Below, piece by piece: positions 17,540-27,847 of a stretch of 27,847 nucleotides of DNA (position 1 is its first letter; each line of letters opens with the position of its first letter). The notes under the pieces are model-generated. The model did not search any database. It was not told the origin of the DNA and saw only the letters and a list, made by a program, of their open reading frames with translations. Both the position numbers and the translations under genes were made by a program. The DNA is from Podochytrium sp. JEL0797 (Eukaryota; Chytridiomycota; Chytridiomycetes; Chytridiales; Chytriomycetaceae), in assembly GCA_027596195.1 (NCBI GenBank), contig JADGJG010000251.1:1-27847 (forward strand), given 5' to 3'.

Positions 17540-19134
17540 ATGCCCCTGGTTCGCCACACCGCGCCCCCACCCACCGCCCCATTGAACTCGGACTGTTCCG
17601 ACCCATTCATGCGGCTAACCACAATGTCAACAGGAACACGCCCTTCAGTTTCGCGGACGCTTTGCCGATCCAGGCCCATGGAAGCTCCCGAAATCATTCA
17701 CGACAACGAAGCTGAGCCAACCGCTCGGGATTGGAGAACTCCCCGCTCAGAAGGTCAGAAGATCCAAGAGGAGACCTTACATCTTCAACATCATGTTTGT
17801 TGGGTGAGTGCGTTTTGTTGTCATTTGATGGGGGCACGAGAGCGCGAATTTGACAGGTCAACATCAACAGTGAATCTGGAACCGGAAAGACAACCTTCCT
17901 CAACACATTATTCAATGCTCCGTTGAATGAACATACGAGCCCAAAACATCTGGCGTCCGTGAAAACAGTGGCCATCACCCCAGTGACATATGGTATTAAA
18001 TTTCGTGTGTCTTCGTGTCTCCCACACTCACCTCTCTTTCCCCATGCTTCCACATCAGAACTCGTTGAAGAAAACGTCACACTTCATTTGACTGTCGTGG
18101 ATACACCGGGGTTCGGAGACACATTGAACCGCGAGTCTGATTTCGACGCCATCGGGAAATACATTGATGCGCAGTACGACCAATACCTCCAAGCCGAACG
18201 CAGCGACGAAAAGAGAGGGAAAATCATTGACACGCGAATCCACGCGTTGTTGTATTTCCTCCCCCATTATGGATCTGGGTCAGTGTTTTGACGACGGGAC
18301 CCCCCCCCCCGGGCAATGTTTCTCTCTATTAATCACTCATGTTCTCTTTTTTAGCCTCCGCGAAATCGACATCGAATTCATGCAAAGATTCTGCACCAAA
18401 GTCAACATCATCCCCGTGATTGGAAAAAGCGACGGCCTGATGGCAGAAGAAGCGACCCTGTACAAGAGGTCCATCCTCAAGGACCTCACGCGCTACGATA
18501 TCCGGGTTTACCCTTCGCACCACGCGGAAGACCGCGACCATGTGGCCAAATATGAGAAATACATGCCGTTTGCGTTGATTGGAAGCGACGATTATATTGA
18601 GAAGGATGGGCAGAAGGTGAGGGCGAGAAAGTATGGGTGGGGTGCTGTGGAGGTGGAGAATGAGGCGCATTGCGATTTTGTTCATTTGAGAGAGATGTTG
18701 ATTCGGTATGACTGAGGGTTGTTTCAGCGTCTTGGTTTTTCTCATCTCACCCGCGAACCTATTAGGACCAACATGCAAGATTTGATTGATACGACGCACG
18801 GAGTTCACTATTCCCTATATCGTGGAACAAAAATGGGAGCTGGAAAAGACGGGAATCAATCCACGTTCGGCGCGGACGACATGTATGACGGCAACATCCA
18901 GAACGCGCGTGTCGCATTTGTCGAGGAGATGAAGCTGAAGGAGGACGAGCTCAGACTTGGATTCGTGAACCGTGTGCGCGGCAAGGAAGCCGAACTGAGG
19001 TCAGTGAACCATTTTTAATTCCAAAACAAGTTTTTAATGGATTTTTTGTCAACAGGGTTCGCGAAGAGAATCTGAATGCGAAGCGCAAGCAAATGATGGA
19101 GGAGATTGAGGTGATGCGTCGCCAGTTGGAGTGA
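17540..19134 (+). CDS. Septin GTPase
   Basis: Proposed exons 17540-17548, 17634-17803, 17871-17992, 18059-18278, 18355-18705, 18766-18999 and 19056-19134 give 1185 nt, 394 aa. The pre-G region reads IGELPAQKVRRSKRRPYIF, including the polybasic stretch that binds phosphoinositides in septins. Then come the P-loop GESGTGKT (60-67), DTPG (115-118), GKSD (197-200) and the septin unique element with RKYGWGAVEVENEAHCDF and LREMLIRTNMQDLIDTTHGV. The C-terminus is a coiled coil (RVREENLNAKRKQMMEEIEVMRRQLE). Septins form filaments at the division site. The first exon of three codons (donor GTTCGC) is tentative: the frame is closed by a stop just upstream of 17634, where CTAAC plus CAACAG marks an acceptor. 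Septin subgroup cannot be fixed by eye. Confidence 0.93.
18301..18310 (+). repeat. Ten-base C homopolymer in septin intron
   Basis: A run of cytosines lies inside the fourth septin intron (18279-18354), close to the donor GTCAGT. It is prone to length variation and sequencing error but is outside coding sequence. Confidence 0.8.
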
Positions 19135-19317
19135 TGGATGGGAGGGATGGGTGTGATTTTGCTTATTTATTTTTCTGTTGTTTTTGTCCGGAATCAGGCC
19201 AAAATTTTGCGTCGAAAACAAACATTCCAGAATATTCCCAAACCCAATACCCCAAACGAAATCAAGGATGCCACCATCTTAAGAATGTATTTAACGCGTA
19301 TTTTCTCCCTTCAACGA

Positions 19318-20621
19318 TTAATAAGAAGGCGGGTGGCTCTGATTGTGAGCCTGCCGTTTCTGAGCTCGAATCAGCAAGTCTTGCGCAAGATTCCATGTCG
19401 AAGGCGGGTCCGCGTTGTATCTCAATACTTTCCCACCAACTTGCATTGTGGCGACATGTTTTGCACGCCGTTGGTACGCGTTCAAATCCTCGTCGAAGTT
19501 TTCTGGAACGATTTGGGGTGGAGGAACGACGGGCAGCTGAATTTCGTTTTTGCTATAGTATTCTTGGTCGTTCCGTTTGTGGAATGGCATCTTTCCGCTG
19601 GGGGTTGTAGTTTGACTCGGTCGAACAGCATTTTTGTAAATGACCGTGCTGGTCATGTCAAATTCGTCGTCCGACTCCTGTTCTTCTCTTTGATTTTGAG
19701 GAAATTGAGCGCTCAAGTCGCTATGTAAGGGTGGTTGCGGAGACAGCTGCGTGGGCCTCATTATTCCTTCACTGAAACGGTGGAAACTGCGTTGATATTC
19801 AGTTTGGTAAGACGATGAAGCTTTATAGGCTTCGCTACTAGCATCCCAGAATGCCTTGAAGGGGCTCTTTGCTGGTTGTTGCTGTTGTGGTTGTTTGTTT
19901 GGAGTTTGCTCGCGCGGGTCCACCTTCGATTTTTGATCAAGCTGACGCTCGTGAGATCGAAGCCTGATGGTTTCGTAATCTCTCATCCTAGCAGATTTAT
20001 CTTCTACGTGAGGGTACGTCTTCCAAAAAAAGGTGAGAAAGGGTTCTCCGCGCGTAATGGGGGATCAAAAAATCTCACCTCGGAAGAATCGACCTTGGCA
20101 TTGAACGTTTTCATAAACTGATTGTCCGAAGTGGGATTCGTGTTTCCATTTCCATAGTTCATCATTGGAGGAGGTGTTCGTGCTGCGTGTTTTGAGTGGT
20201 GTGGTTTCTCGGAATCTGGACGCGTTTCTCGCAGTTTGACCGTTACACTTCGGTCATACGCGGTCTTTGTCTTGCGTTCCGGTTCCGATCCAAAAACAGC
20301 CTGGTGGCTCCCAAAGCTCTTGGCTTCAGAAGTTGAAGTTTTCGCGGGTGAAGGGCGCGGATCATATTCTTCTCCATGTTGCTGTTCTTCAATACACTGG
20401 TGATACTTAGAGCGGGTTGCCGAGGGTGATGGATGATGTCCGTGAAGGACGGATTCAACAGCTTTTCCGGTCAAGTGGTTGACCGGGGTTTCCTGTTGCG
20501 GCGCTCTCGGCTTAATGATATCTTGAGGTGGGGCGTAATTCCGGTTGAAGCTTCGTTGGTATTCGGACTGCCATCCGATATACGCGATTGAAGGGGTCTT
20601 GCGGTTTGACGGGTTGGCCAT
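19318..20621 (-). CDS. Disordered basic protein with EYQRSF repeats, possibly MDM1-like
   Basis: Exons 20621-20079 and 20019-19318 (intron GTGAGA to GGAAG, 59 nt) total 1245 nt, 414 aa. The protein is hydrophilic, Pro/Gln/Ser-rich and lacks globular motifs. Two copies of an EYQRSF motif stand out: SEYQRSFNRNYAPP near the N-terminus and TEYQRSFHRFSEG in exon 2, the latter preceded by FKAFWDASSEAYKASSSY. A more ordered C-terminal block reads AYQRRAKHVATMQVGGKVLRYNADPPSTWNL. Animal MDM1, a microtubule-binding centriolar protein, carries repeated SEYQRNF/SEYQRQF/TEYKRNF motifs starting near its N-terminus. The resemblance is in short motifs only, so the call is tentative. The ATG at 20621 is the first in frame. 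The frame stays open further upstream to a non-ATG codon. Confidence 0.6.
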
Positions 20622-20738
20622 TCGAGATTGGGGAAGGATTCTTGCCGCCTCTTCGACTGCCGTGCAAATCTGCGAAGGTGACAATTCCAAAACATAGCAT
20701 GCAAATCCCAGTATTTATTGGCCGGTGGCCCTCGAGGC

Positions 20739-21325
20739 TCAATAATCGTCCCGAGAAGTCCTCCGCTGCGACTTGGTATGGGACCGTTGCTGTTTGTCTC
20801 TTGCATTCCGCTCCTTTTCGAACACCTTGCTGTTGTTTTGCGTTTTTCAGTTTCAGCGGTCGGGGGAACGCAAAGAACTCACAGCTCCTTGATCCTTTCA
20901 ACCTTGTCTTCATCCACCTCAGGCGGAATCCTGGCTTCCACTGCTGCGACCACGGCTTCATAAACCTTCGAAACGCAATCGTTCAGATTCGCTGGCTGCG
21001 TTCGAAACCGATCGCTGGCAAAGATCAACTCTCCTTTCTTGTTGATGCGGTTCTCGTTCAGCTCTACCAAGGAAGCTCGGGCGGTGTAAGGTATCCATGC
21101 GGCTTGGTCAACTGCGAATCGGACTTCGGCTTTGGTGTTCACTTTGTTGACGTTTTGGCCGCCCGGCCCCGAGCTGCGCGAGTATTGGATCGTGAGTTTA
21201 TCGGTGGGGATGGATGCGGGTGTGAAACGGCTGAGGAAGTATTTGAGTTCGGCGGCTTCCTTGGCTGCGCTTGTCGAGAACAGCCGGAGCCGCACAAAGG
21301 GGTGCAAAACATGCGTGGCAAACAT
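20739..21325 (-). CDS. ICT1: ICT1/ArfB-type mitochondrial peptidyl-tRNA hydrolase
   Basis: Exons 21325-20883 and 20829-20739 total 534 nt, 177 aa. The N-terminus (FATHVLHPFVRLRLFSTSAA) is a plausible mitochondrial presequence. The RF-1-like domain contains the catalytic GGQ in SSGPGGQNVNKVNTKAEVRF. The typical ICT1 region follows (RASLVELNENRINKKGELIF, then NLNDCVSKVYEAV). Without splicing, the frame ends at TGA right after KEL. A GTGAGT donor and CAG acceptor restore the lysine/arginine-rich tail (KERNARDKQQRSHTKSQRR) that these proteins need to reach into the empty mRNA channel of stalled ribosomes. The protein hydrolyses peptidyl-tRNA on stalled mitoribosomes. Its domain is shorter than true release factors, excluding mtRF1. 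Confidence 0.92.
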
Positions 21326-21474
21326 TTTTTGACCCCGTTCGAAGAGGCGCGCCTCGGGAATGTTAAGCGCCTTTTATTCCGCAAAAGCCTTGGAATAGCT
21401 TGGAGTTTGGATGCGAATGTCTCCTTGATAGCGAGTGTTTAAAAAAAAGTTTTTAAGTATAGAGTTGATATAAT
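21326..21474. other. Spacer between MED12 3' end and ICT1 start
   Basis: This 149-bp spacer separates two genes transcribed in the same (minus) direction. It must hold the MED12 3' UTR and the ICT1 promoter. Next to the MED12 stop it is T- and A-rich. No defined motif was recognised. Confidence 0.4.
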
Positions 21475-24400
21475 TTATTTGCCATCGCGATGCCTTAGGA
21501 CTGCCGCACATAGTAACTTTGATCGTCGTTTGATCTCCACATGATCAACAACTTCGGGCTGCTTCCATCCACCCTTTTTCTTCAACTGCTCATATAGCGA
21601 GGACTGAACCGAAGCAGACGCACCAAACAAGGACAGCGAAATTGGAGTGTCGTTCTTGATTCGTCCAACATCCTTCACAGAAGCTTCGCCCTCACACGCG
21701 TCCGAAGGCGGACTCAACCCAACTTCAGTCGACAGGTCCAACGCGAACGACCGACTCTCGAGCCAATTGAGTGGATCGTAGTGCTTGATGGGGTTCCAAA
21801 TGAGATTCAGATCGCGCGGCATGGAAGAGGGGTATTTGGTCAAGTCCATTGTAGAGACGAGATTTTTGAGGTAGATGCTGTCGAATTGGAACGGCATGAT
21901 CCGGCCGAGTCGTTTGATCATTGATTTGCGGAATACGAGCTTTGGTTGCAATTCCTGAGTTTTTTGCTGTTATATTCGCGAACACGAAAATCTCTAGAAT
22001 ATCGACAAACAAACCTGCGCTAACTTGACTCCCTTCAAATCCGGATGCTTCGTGCTCTCTGGAGCTTCCAGAATATATACAGCATGGTCCAACACAATGT
22101 CGCCAATCGGAGCCTCGCAATTGTCTGCAAGGTTGGACACGGAAAGAAGAATCAAGCATTCGACTGTGCGCAATGGGTTGCAGATATCGAGACGATTGAT
22201 GACAAAAGGCATGAGCGTCCCCAGGACGCGTAATCGGACAAGGAGACTGGTTCGAAATTTGGTCATGAAAATAACGTCGCTCGTGGAGCCAAGCAGGGAC
22301 TGAGGCGCCTCGGGCGTAGTGCGCCCCACCACCTCAATTTGATTGATGTTCTAATCAAGAAGTTAATTCAGAAAGGAAGGAAAAAGAAATCCACCCAAGG
22401 TTACCTCCGCTTTCTCCAAAAACCATTCCAACTGAACCACAATTGAATTGTACAGTCCCACACATCCACTCACGAGATCTGGCTTCGCACTCTTCCCTTT
22501 CCCAGCAACAGCAAGATCAACCAACACGCTCGCTGCATAACAGCAGACTTCGACCAAACTCTCAATGCCAGCAAAGTCCTCCGGGGACAGAGTACTGAAC
22601 GAAACCGCATTCAACGACGCCTCGATCCGTTCCTGTCCCAGCTTCAACAACATAATCAACACTGGCACGGGCAACTCCGGAATAATCTGGTACAACCAAT
22701 AATTCCACGATTCCTTCATCGTCTGCAGAAGCTTCTCGGCTACAAGAGAGAATACGAGCTCCTCATACCCTTCCGACAAACGACTCTCCGTCTTCAAAAT
22801 CGACAGCACACTGACTTCCTCAAACATCAAAAAGAGAAGGAACTTGCGGAGCTCATAATTGGACTCGTTCGCCCCAGACAACATCTTTTCAATCAACTCG
22901 CACAGGGCTGTCCGATCCACGGACATGTCCAACATCAGGTCTCCGGGACGTGTGAAGGCTTGTCGCAGAAAGGTGAAGCCTTTGCTAGTTTTGCGGGAGA
23001 TTGTGGCCGGGTTGGTTTGCTTCTTTTGCGATTTGGTGGGCGCCATGCAGGCCGTCGCAAGGTCCTTTTGAGACACGACCCATGGGACCACTCGGTTTTC
23101 GCGGATGAACGCGGAATTGCATTCGATGAGAACTTTGAACCACGACACAGAAGTCACGAATTCAATGGTTTGCTTCATGAGGCGAAGGGAATCTGATAGA
23201 GCAGACTGGTCTTGCGGTTTCTCGGTGGCAACGCTCGTCAGCGTGGACTCAAAGCGGTCGCGAATAGTGCACAGCTTGAAGACGCAGTCGAAGAGGGCCG
23301 AAAACACCTCTTGCCGTTGTAGACTGGATCCTCGGATGGCATCGAGGCTGTGCATTTCCTGTTTTGTCGTTTTGAATTTCCTGAACCTCAGCTCCCAAAT
23401 AACAACATTCAGTACCATGCTCGACGGGGAAAGGCCGCCAACATCAACAACAGGAGAAGTCTCGCTGTTGGAGACAAGCAGCGCATTCAAAACGCTGGCC
23501 ACATTCAAGAATCTCGGGGCGCTGTCGGGTTTCTGGAAAGAACGCGAAAAAGCAACCATCAGTAAAGCAATCCACAAGGGATCCAAGTGAAAAAGGTTAC
23601 CGAAGAACCAAATTGATGGACGATTCCCGGAACCACCAACTTGAATACGAGTGTCTCAACCGAGCAGCAGTTGGAGAGCAACAGTTCCAACAAGAATGCT
23701 AATATCCACGGTTCTTTGATTGCAGAAACAACGGCCGCCGAGGCTGGCGGAATCACAGCTTCGAAGCAGCAATCCAAATATTCACCCACGTGTTCGTCCA
23801 AAAATCTCCCATGATGATTCAGCCCTTGGAGAACCTTCACAGTAATTTGAGCTCGCCGGCGAGTCAACTCGGCGCTAAATGAAAGCCCAATCAGGCCAAC
23901 TCATCGCAAGAAGAAAAAGAAGGCTGCAAACCTGTTGTCGGCCGCGAATTTGCTCAAGAACTGAATCGAGTAGTGGAAGATCCGTTTCACAATCGCTTTG
24001 TTGAACCCATATCGGAAGCTTAGGTTGGATATCGCCGACGCGATGGACTCCTCGTTGTCCTTGAGAGTCCGAATGTCGCTGAACTCGGACACGTTGTCGT
24101 TGGAGGTTGTGTGCGGAAGCTGCGACTCAAGAACAAACTCGTCCCACTTGGCCATATTGGCAGGCTCGAGGCTGTTGCGAAGAGATGAGAGGAACATGAT
24201 AAATCGGTTTTCGTAAATGTTGGAGCTGATGATGAACGATTTTTTCTGGAAATTCAATCGCGGGTTCAGTAAATCAAGTCTGCGCTATTTCAAAAAGAAG
24301 AAACTCACGTTTGTCCAAAGCGTCACGGCAATTTTGTCCAACTCGCCCATATAACGGAACCGGTTGATGTATTTACGGAAAGTGTCGATAATGAACGGGT

Positions 24401-27400
24401 TCAGTTTCTTGTCCGCTTTGGAGGTGATAAGCCACAAGTTGAGCTGGTGGAAACACGAGTTTGATGGTGGGTTGGCTGCGACGTTCAAGTGCGAAAGCAA
24501 AAATATTCACCTCCAATATACTCCGAATGTCCAGCATTTGATCGAACACGGTAATCAAAATCATATATTGTGCTGGCGTCAACAGAGATGAGCCGGTAGC
24601 CAACGAAGATATCTGCTTCTTCCAATTTTCGGCGTTGATTCTGGATTCGGAATTTCAAGTCAGCGGGCGAAAGAAAACACCCCCAATGAGAAATACTAAC
24701 GCAACGGATTTTACAACATAAACTTCGTAGCCTTGTTGGATCCACTTCGCGAGCATGCACTTGGTGAAGAGATTCATGAACGGCTGGAGGGACACAAACT
24801 CTGACCAAGCAGAAGCGGGGTCGCTTGAAACACCGAGACCTGCTGCATCCTCCAACGGAGCATTCGAAAACACTTGCGGGAGCAATAGTTTGAGAAGGTG
24901 CTTGGCTTTGAGGAGGGTGGTCCGTTCGGCCTCCTTTGAATCAAACAAAAATCAGCAACGAACAAGCACAAAGCCACGCGATACAAACATTGTCTTCTTC
25001 TCGGTCATTCTCATTGCGTAATTCCAACCGCGTGTTCGAGATGTGGCTTCCGTGCTCATAAACAGGAAGTCCGAGAAACAGTTGAGAGTACTGCTCGTTC
25101 AACTGAAAGAACCACCGCAAAAAATCAGAACGAATCGCGTCGAAAGGGAAAAATAATCATCTTACAACTGAATCTTCGAAGCTCCCTCGCGAAATCAGTC
25201 TTTGAAGAAAATTCGGCAGCGAGAACACGCTCATGCGAACGAAATCTCCAAACAACCAGATGACTTGATTGCGTTCTATCGCGCAAGCTTCAAGTCAATA
25301 CATGCATGGTCCAACATACTCTAAAACGCGCAAACCTTCGTTGTCATCCGTCATTGCGTTGCTCCACGAGATCGCAAACTTGTTCAAAATGTCCATCAAG
25401 ATGAGCTGAATTTGTCCTCGCGCTGCTCCCGTCTGATCCGCTTTGATAAATTCCAGCAAAACCGACGAGACCAAGTACACCCGCCGTTCATACTCCCACT
25501 TTCCGCCCAAATCCACAGGCAACAACGCCCAGTTGACCAACTCATCGACACGATCAGAAATAGACGCTTGAAGAAGATTTGATGACGTGGGAGTGTCCAG
25601 AGTGAACCACCGCTTCATGAGTTCCGAAATGTTGAGCGCTTCAGAGTCTTGAATGTTCATCACCTGCGAAACACACCCATGAGACCAAATAATCAACGCG
25701 TCGTGGAAACCTTACATTGACCGAAACCGGACGCTCAGGGCCTTTACGGATCTGGTAACGCATTTGCTGAATTCTGCCCTCAATGCTCTTTTCCAAATCG
25801 GCCAGCCCTCGGAGAACCGAAGTGCGCATTTCCTGAGGCTGAATCGCAAGAGTTTTTAGCAGCCTCCAGCCAGATCAAGAACAAACAAACCATTGATTGC
25901 AAGGTGGTGTCTGGAGACCCTCGGAAAATATCCTTCCGCAGCATCTCGCAATCGGTCCATAACGGAGACAGAAACGCGTCAGGAGCAGCAATCGCGACAT
26001 ATTGAACCATGAAAACGAGGTTGGAGTATTGAATGGCAATGAGATTGGAGCTTGAACACAAGTCCTGAATCTGATTATGGTCGGATCAGTCGCGACACAC
26101 GCGAAAAACGACGGCACATGAGCCCTTACCAATTTCGCTCTAGGAATGATGGCATCCAACAAGAAACGCGTGAGATGTCTTGATTTGACCAAGTCGCCAA
26201 TCAAGTTCCAGAGAAGCGGAATCATCAAGTTCATCTGTCATCAACAAAGTTAATTTCAAACAGTTTGATTCCGCGAGGAGATCAAACCTGAACAAAACTA
26301 GTCTTCTTGAAATTGATGTGATCCACGCAAAAAGCGAGCATGGTTTTTCCGTCCAATAATCCCTCCGTGTAACAGTGTGATACAAATTCGACGCTGAAAT
26401 CAAGGATCCTGTCAGAACACGTTGCGCATTTTCGCGCTCTTTTCCAAAAAGAACAAACCCGTATAACCACGAAGAAATGAAGGTATGACGCTGTTCCGCC
26501 GACCTGAACCCGTCCATCGGCTGATCACCGCGCGCCCCTTTAACTTTGGCTGAAACGGTTGGGGGCGTGGCTCCCGCGGATGAACGCGCGATTTTTTCCA
26601 ATAGGGCCAGAAGATACTTCTTCATAAAGTCCGTGAACACGCTCACTCCGTTCTCTGACTGTCAAAATTCAACGCGTCAGAAATTCAGAAAGGCAGGTAA
26701 GGGTCGCGGATGAATACTGAACTGCTGCATTCAAGAGTGTACATTTGATGAACCACACGGCGCGTGGGATTGAGGGTTGGTTTTTGAAGATTTCGGGCAG
26801 CAACACGGGCAACGGCCTGCCAAGAATCAACACCGCCATTTAATAAACGATTTCTATGCATAATTCGAGTGGCCAAATACGCAGAGCATGAGCTTAACTG
26901 AAACGTGTTTGGAAACGAGGATGTCAATTTGTCCAAAGGTTCTTTCGACAACAGGAGAGCCATCCATTCGTCCGGCCTAGAGAGTCGATTCACAACGGGA
27001 GGTTTGAATGTCGTTGCACCGCTCACGACTTTGCTCGCGTTCAATTCAAAACTTCCAGTGATGCGTTTGAGGGCGCCAATCATATCTTCGTTCAATTTGT
27101 CCTTGTAAACTTCAAACGCGGAGAGTGAATCAATCGACTGGGGGGTATTCTTGAGTGTCAATGACGTTCATGTTTCGATTGATCCAAACTCACAATCAGT
27201 GGGTGTGCACAAATGATGCCGTTTCTGATGGTAGTCTCCGTTAGCAGGCTCTCGTCTTCACCAGCGGTCCGTGGAAATACATCGGCGTATACTCCATCTG
27301 GATAGTGTCAGATTGAGTTGTTGAAGATAAAAAGGTGTTGAGGTTTTACCGAGCTTCGACGACGTTGCGCCGTTGGTCACGTATCGCCGTTGCGGATCGG

Positions 27401-27536
27401 GAGACAGCGTATAGGGTTCTAGCTTGGGCTGCGGCTGTTGCTGCTGCTGGGGCGGCGGTTGCATGTGCTGTGGGATGTGTTGCGGCTGCGGGTGATGCAC
27501 ATGGTGGTGTGCCTGAGGATGGGCCCGCTTGCGCAT
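21475..27536 (-). CDS. MED12: Mediator kinase-module subunit MED12/Srb8
   Basis: Twenty exons: 27536-27350, 27297-27194, 27149-26899, 26816-26723, 26658-26468, 26393-26288, 26234-26130, 26070-25891, 25832-25716, 25663-25336, 25275-25166, 25102-24989, 24933-24715, 24618-24511, 24443-24309, 24245-23932, 23874-23601, 23532-22405, 22350-22015, 21954-21475. The total is 4881 nt, 1626 aa. The N-terminus is His/Pro/Gln-rich. Then come GEDESLLTETTIRNGI, IPRAVWFIKCTLLNAA, YTEGLLDGKTMLAF, LMIPLLWNLIGDLV, the RVDELVNWALLP-LGGKWEYERRVYLVSSVLLEF block, and LFGDFVRMSVF with QRLISRGSFEDSV. This order matches the MED12 and Srb8 conserved region. The long C-terminal part is helical and not recognisable. MED12 activates CDK8-cyclin C and represses or tunes RNA polymerase II transcription. 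The exon 13/14 acceptor and the exon 10/11 acceptor have alternatives. Confidence 0.9.
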
Positions 27537-27847
27537 TTTCGAATGTTCGAAACGGTCAAGAAAACAAAGAGAGAGAGAAAAAAACATACATAATTCTTTT
27601 TTTAAACAACCTTCGTCATAGCTTAAAGAAAAGGAGGAATTGATAATGGTCAAAATCGTCGCACGCCTCGCGACTTGAAACTCAACGAAAATGTGGGCGC
27701 CAAGATGGACTGCGTTAGATCAAACTGTTCCAAAGCTGTCGACTTGCTGCTTTGTGTGGATTTGAGGCTTGAGTTTGATGCGGCGTACGTCAAGGATGAA
27801 AGGGAACGGGCGGGCGACGCTGGACGCGGGGATTGACTCCGCGAGCT
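27537..27847 (+). other. Edge region, possible start of a divergent gene
   Basis: The first part holds the MED12 promoter and leader, including an A/T-rich stretch near 27570-27610. From about 27640 the base composition becomes coding-like. A plus-strand frame from ATG 27705 reads MDCVRSNCSKAVDLLLCVDL and closes at a TGA near 27837, and it is also open upstream. Other ATGs (27646, 27691) close quickly. With only 200 bp available I cannot say whether this is a first exon or noncoding. Confidence 0.25.

Noticed and set aside
20588..21442. 284-codon plus-strand open frame
   Set aside because: It is antisense to the ICT1 gene and the first exon of the EYQRSF protein, both of which have family or motif support.
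24485..24808. Alternative frame NQRRKLEEADIF through MED12 exon 14
   Set aside because: It would follow the first AG after the branch-like site but does not connect to the next exon. The frame with LLTPAQYMILITVFDQMLD continues cleanly.
1..27847. tRNA/rRNA genes, transposons, CRISPR arrays, toxin or viral genes
   Set aside because: No cloverleaf-like gene, terminal repeats, transposase or reverse transcriptase motifs, or repeat-spacer arrays were seen on reading. This was not a covariance-model search.

Overview
The window is eukaryotic nuclear DNA, most likely from an early-diverging, flagellated (chytrid-like) fungus. The fungal call rests on a White Collar-1 type LOV photoreceptor, a Srb8/MED12 subunit, a septin, a Cdc7/SepH-type kinase and a CCC1-type transporter. 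The flagellate call rests on a nine-domain adenylate kinase with a DPY-30/RIIa-like N-terminus, as seen in axonemal adenylate kinases, and more weakly on a possible MDM1-like (centriolar) protein. Genes are packed tightly (about 30-420 bp apart), alternate between strands, and carry many short GT-AG introns, mostly 44-80 nt. I placed about 58 introns by hand. Spliced lengths are whole numbers of codons for all the multi-exon models that could be completed.

Layout: 302-1114 (+) CCC1/VIT1 transporter; 1536-7513 (-) nine-domain adenylate kinase, 9 exons, 1846 aa; 7690-8305 unresolved zone with a (+) hypothetical ORF and an overlapping (-) spliced fragment; 8445-8927 (+) small basic hypothetical protein; 9090-10553 (-) GT61/DUF563-like glycosyltransferase; 10687-12641 (-) COP9 signalosome CSN2, 11 exons; 12801-14671 (+) WC-1-like LOV/PAS protein; 14887-17503 (-) Cdc7/SepH/MAP3K-epsilon kinase; 17540-19134 (+) septin; 19318-20621 (-) possible MDM1-like protein; 20739-21325 (-) ICT1/ArfB peptidyl-tRNA hydrolase; 21475-27536 (-) Mediator MED12, 20 exons; 27537-27847 the edge of another gene, unresolved.

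The genes are unrelated housekeeping and regulatory genes, not a cluster. The kinase and septin are divergently paired and both families act in septation/cytokinesis, so shared regulation is possible but unproven. The most unusual objects are the adenylate kinase with nine apparently intact catalytic domains, the LOV photoreceptor without a GATA zinc finger, a repeated within-exon switch from C-rich to G-rich synonymous sites, frequent GTT donors (nine of nineteen MED12 introns), and divergent start codons about 30-40 bp apart. No RNA genes, transposons or CRISPR arrays were recognised.
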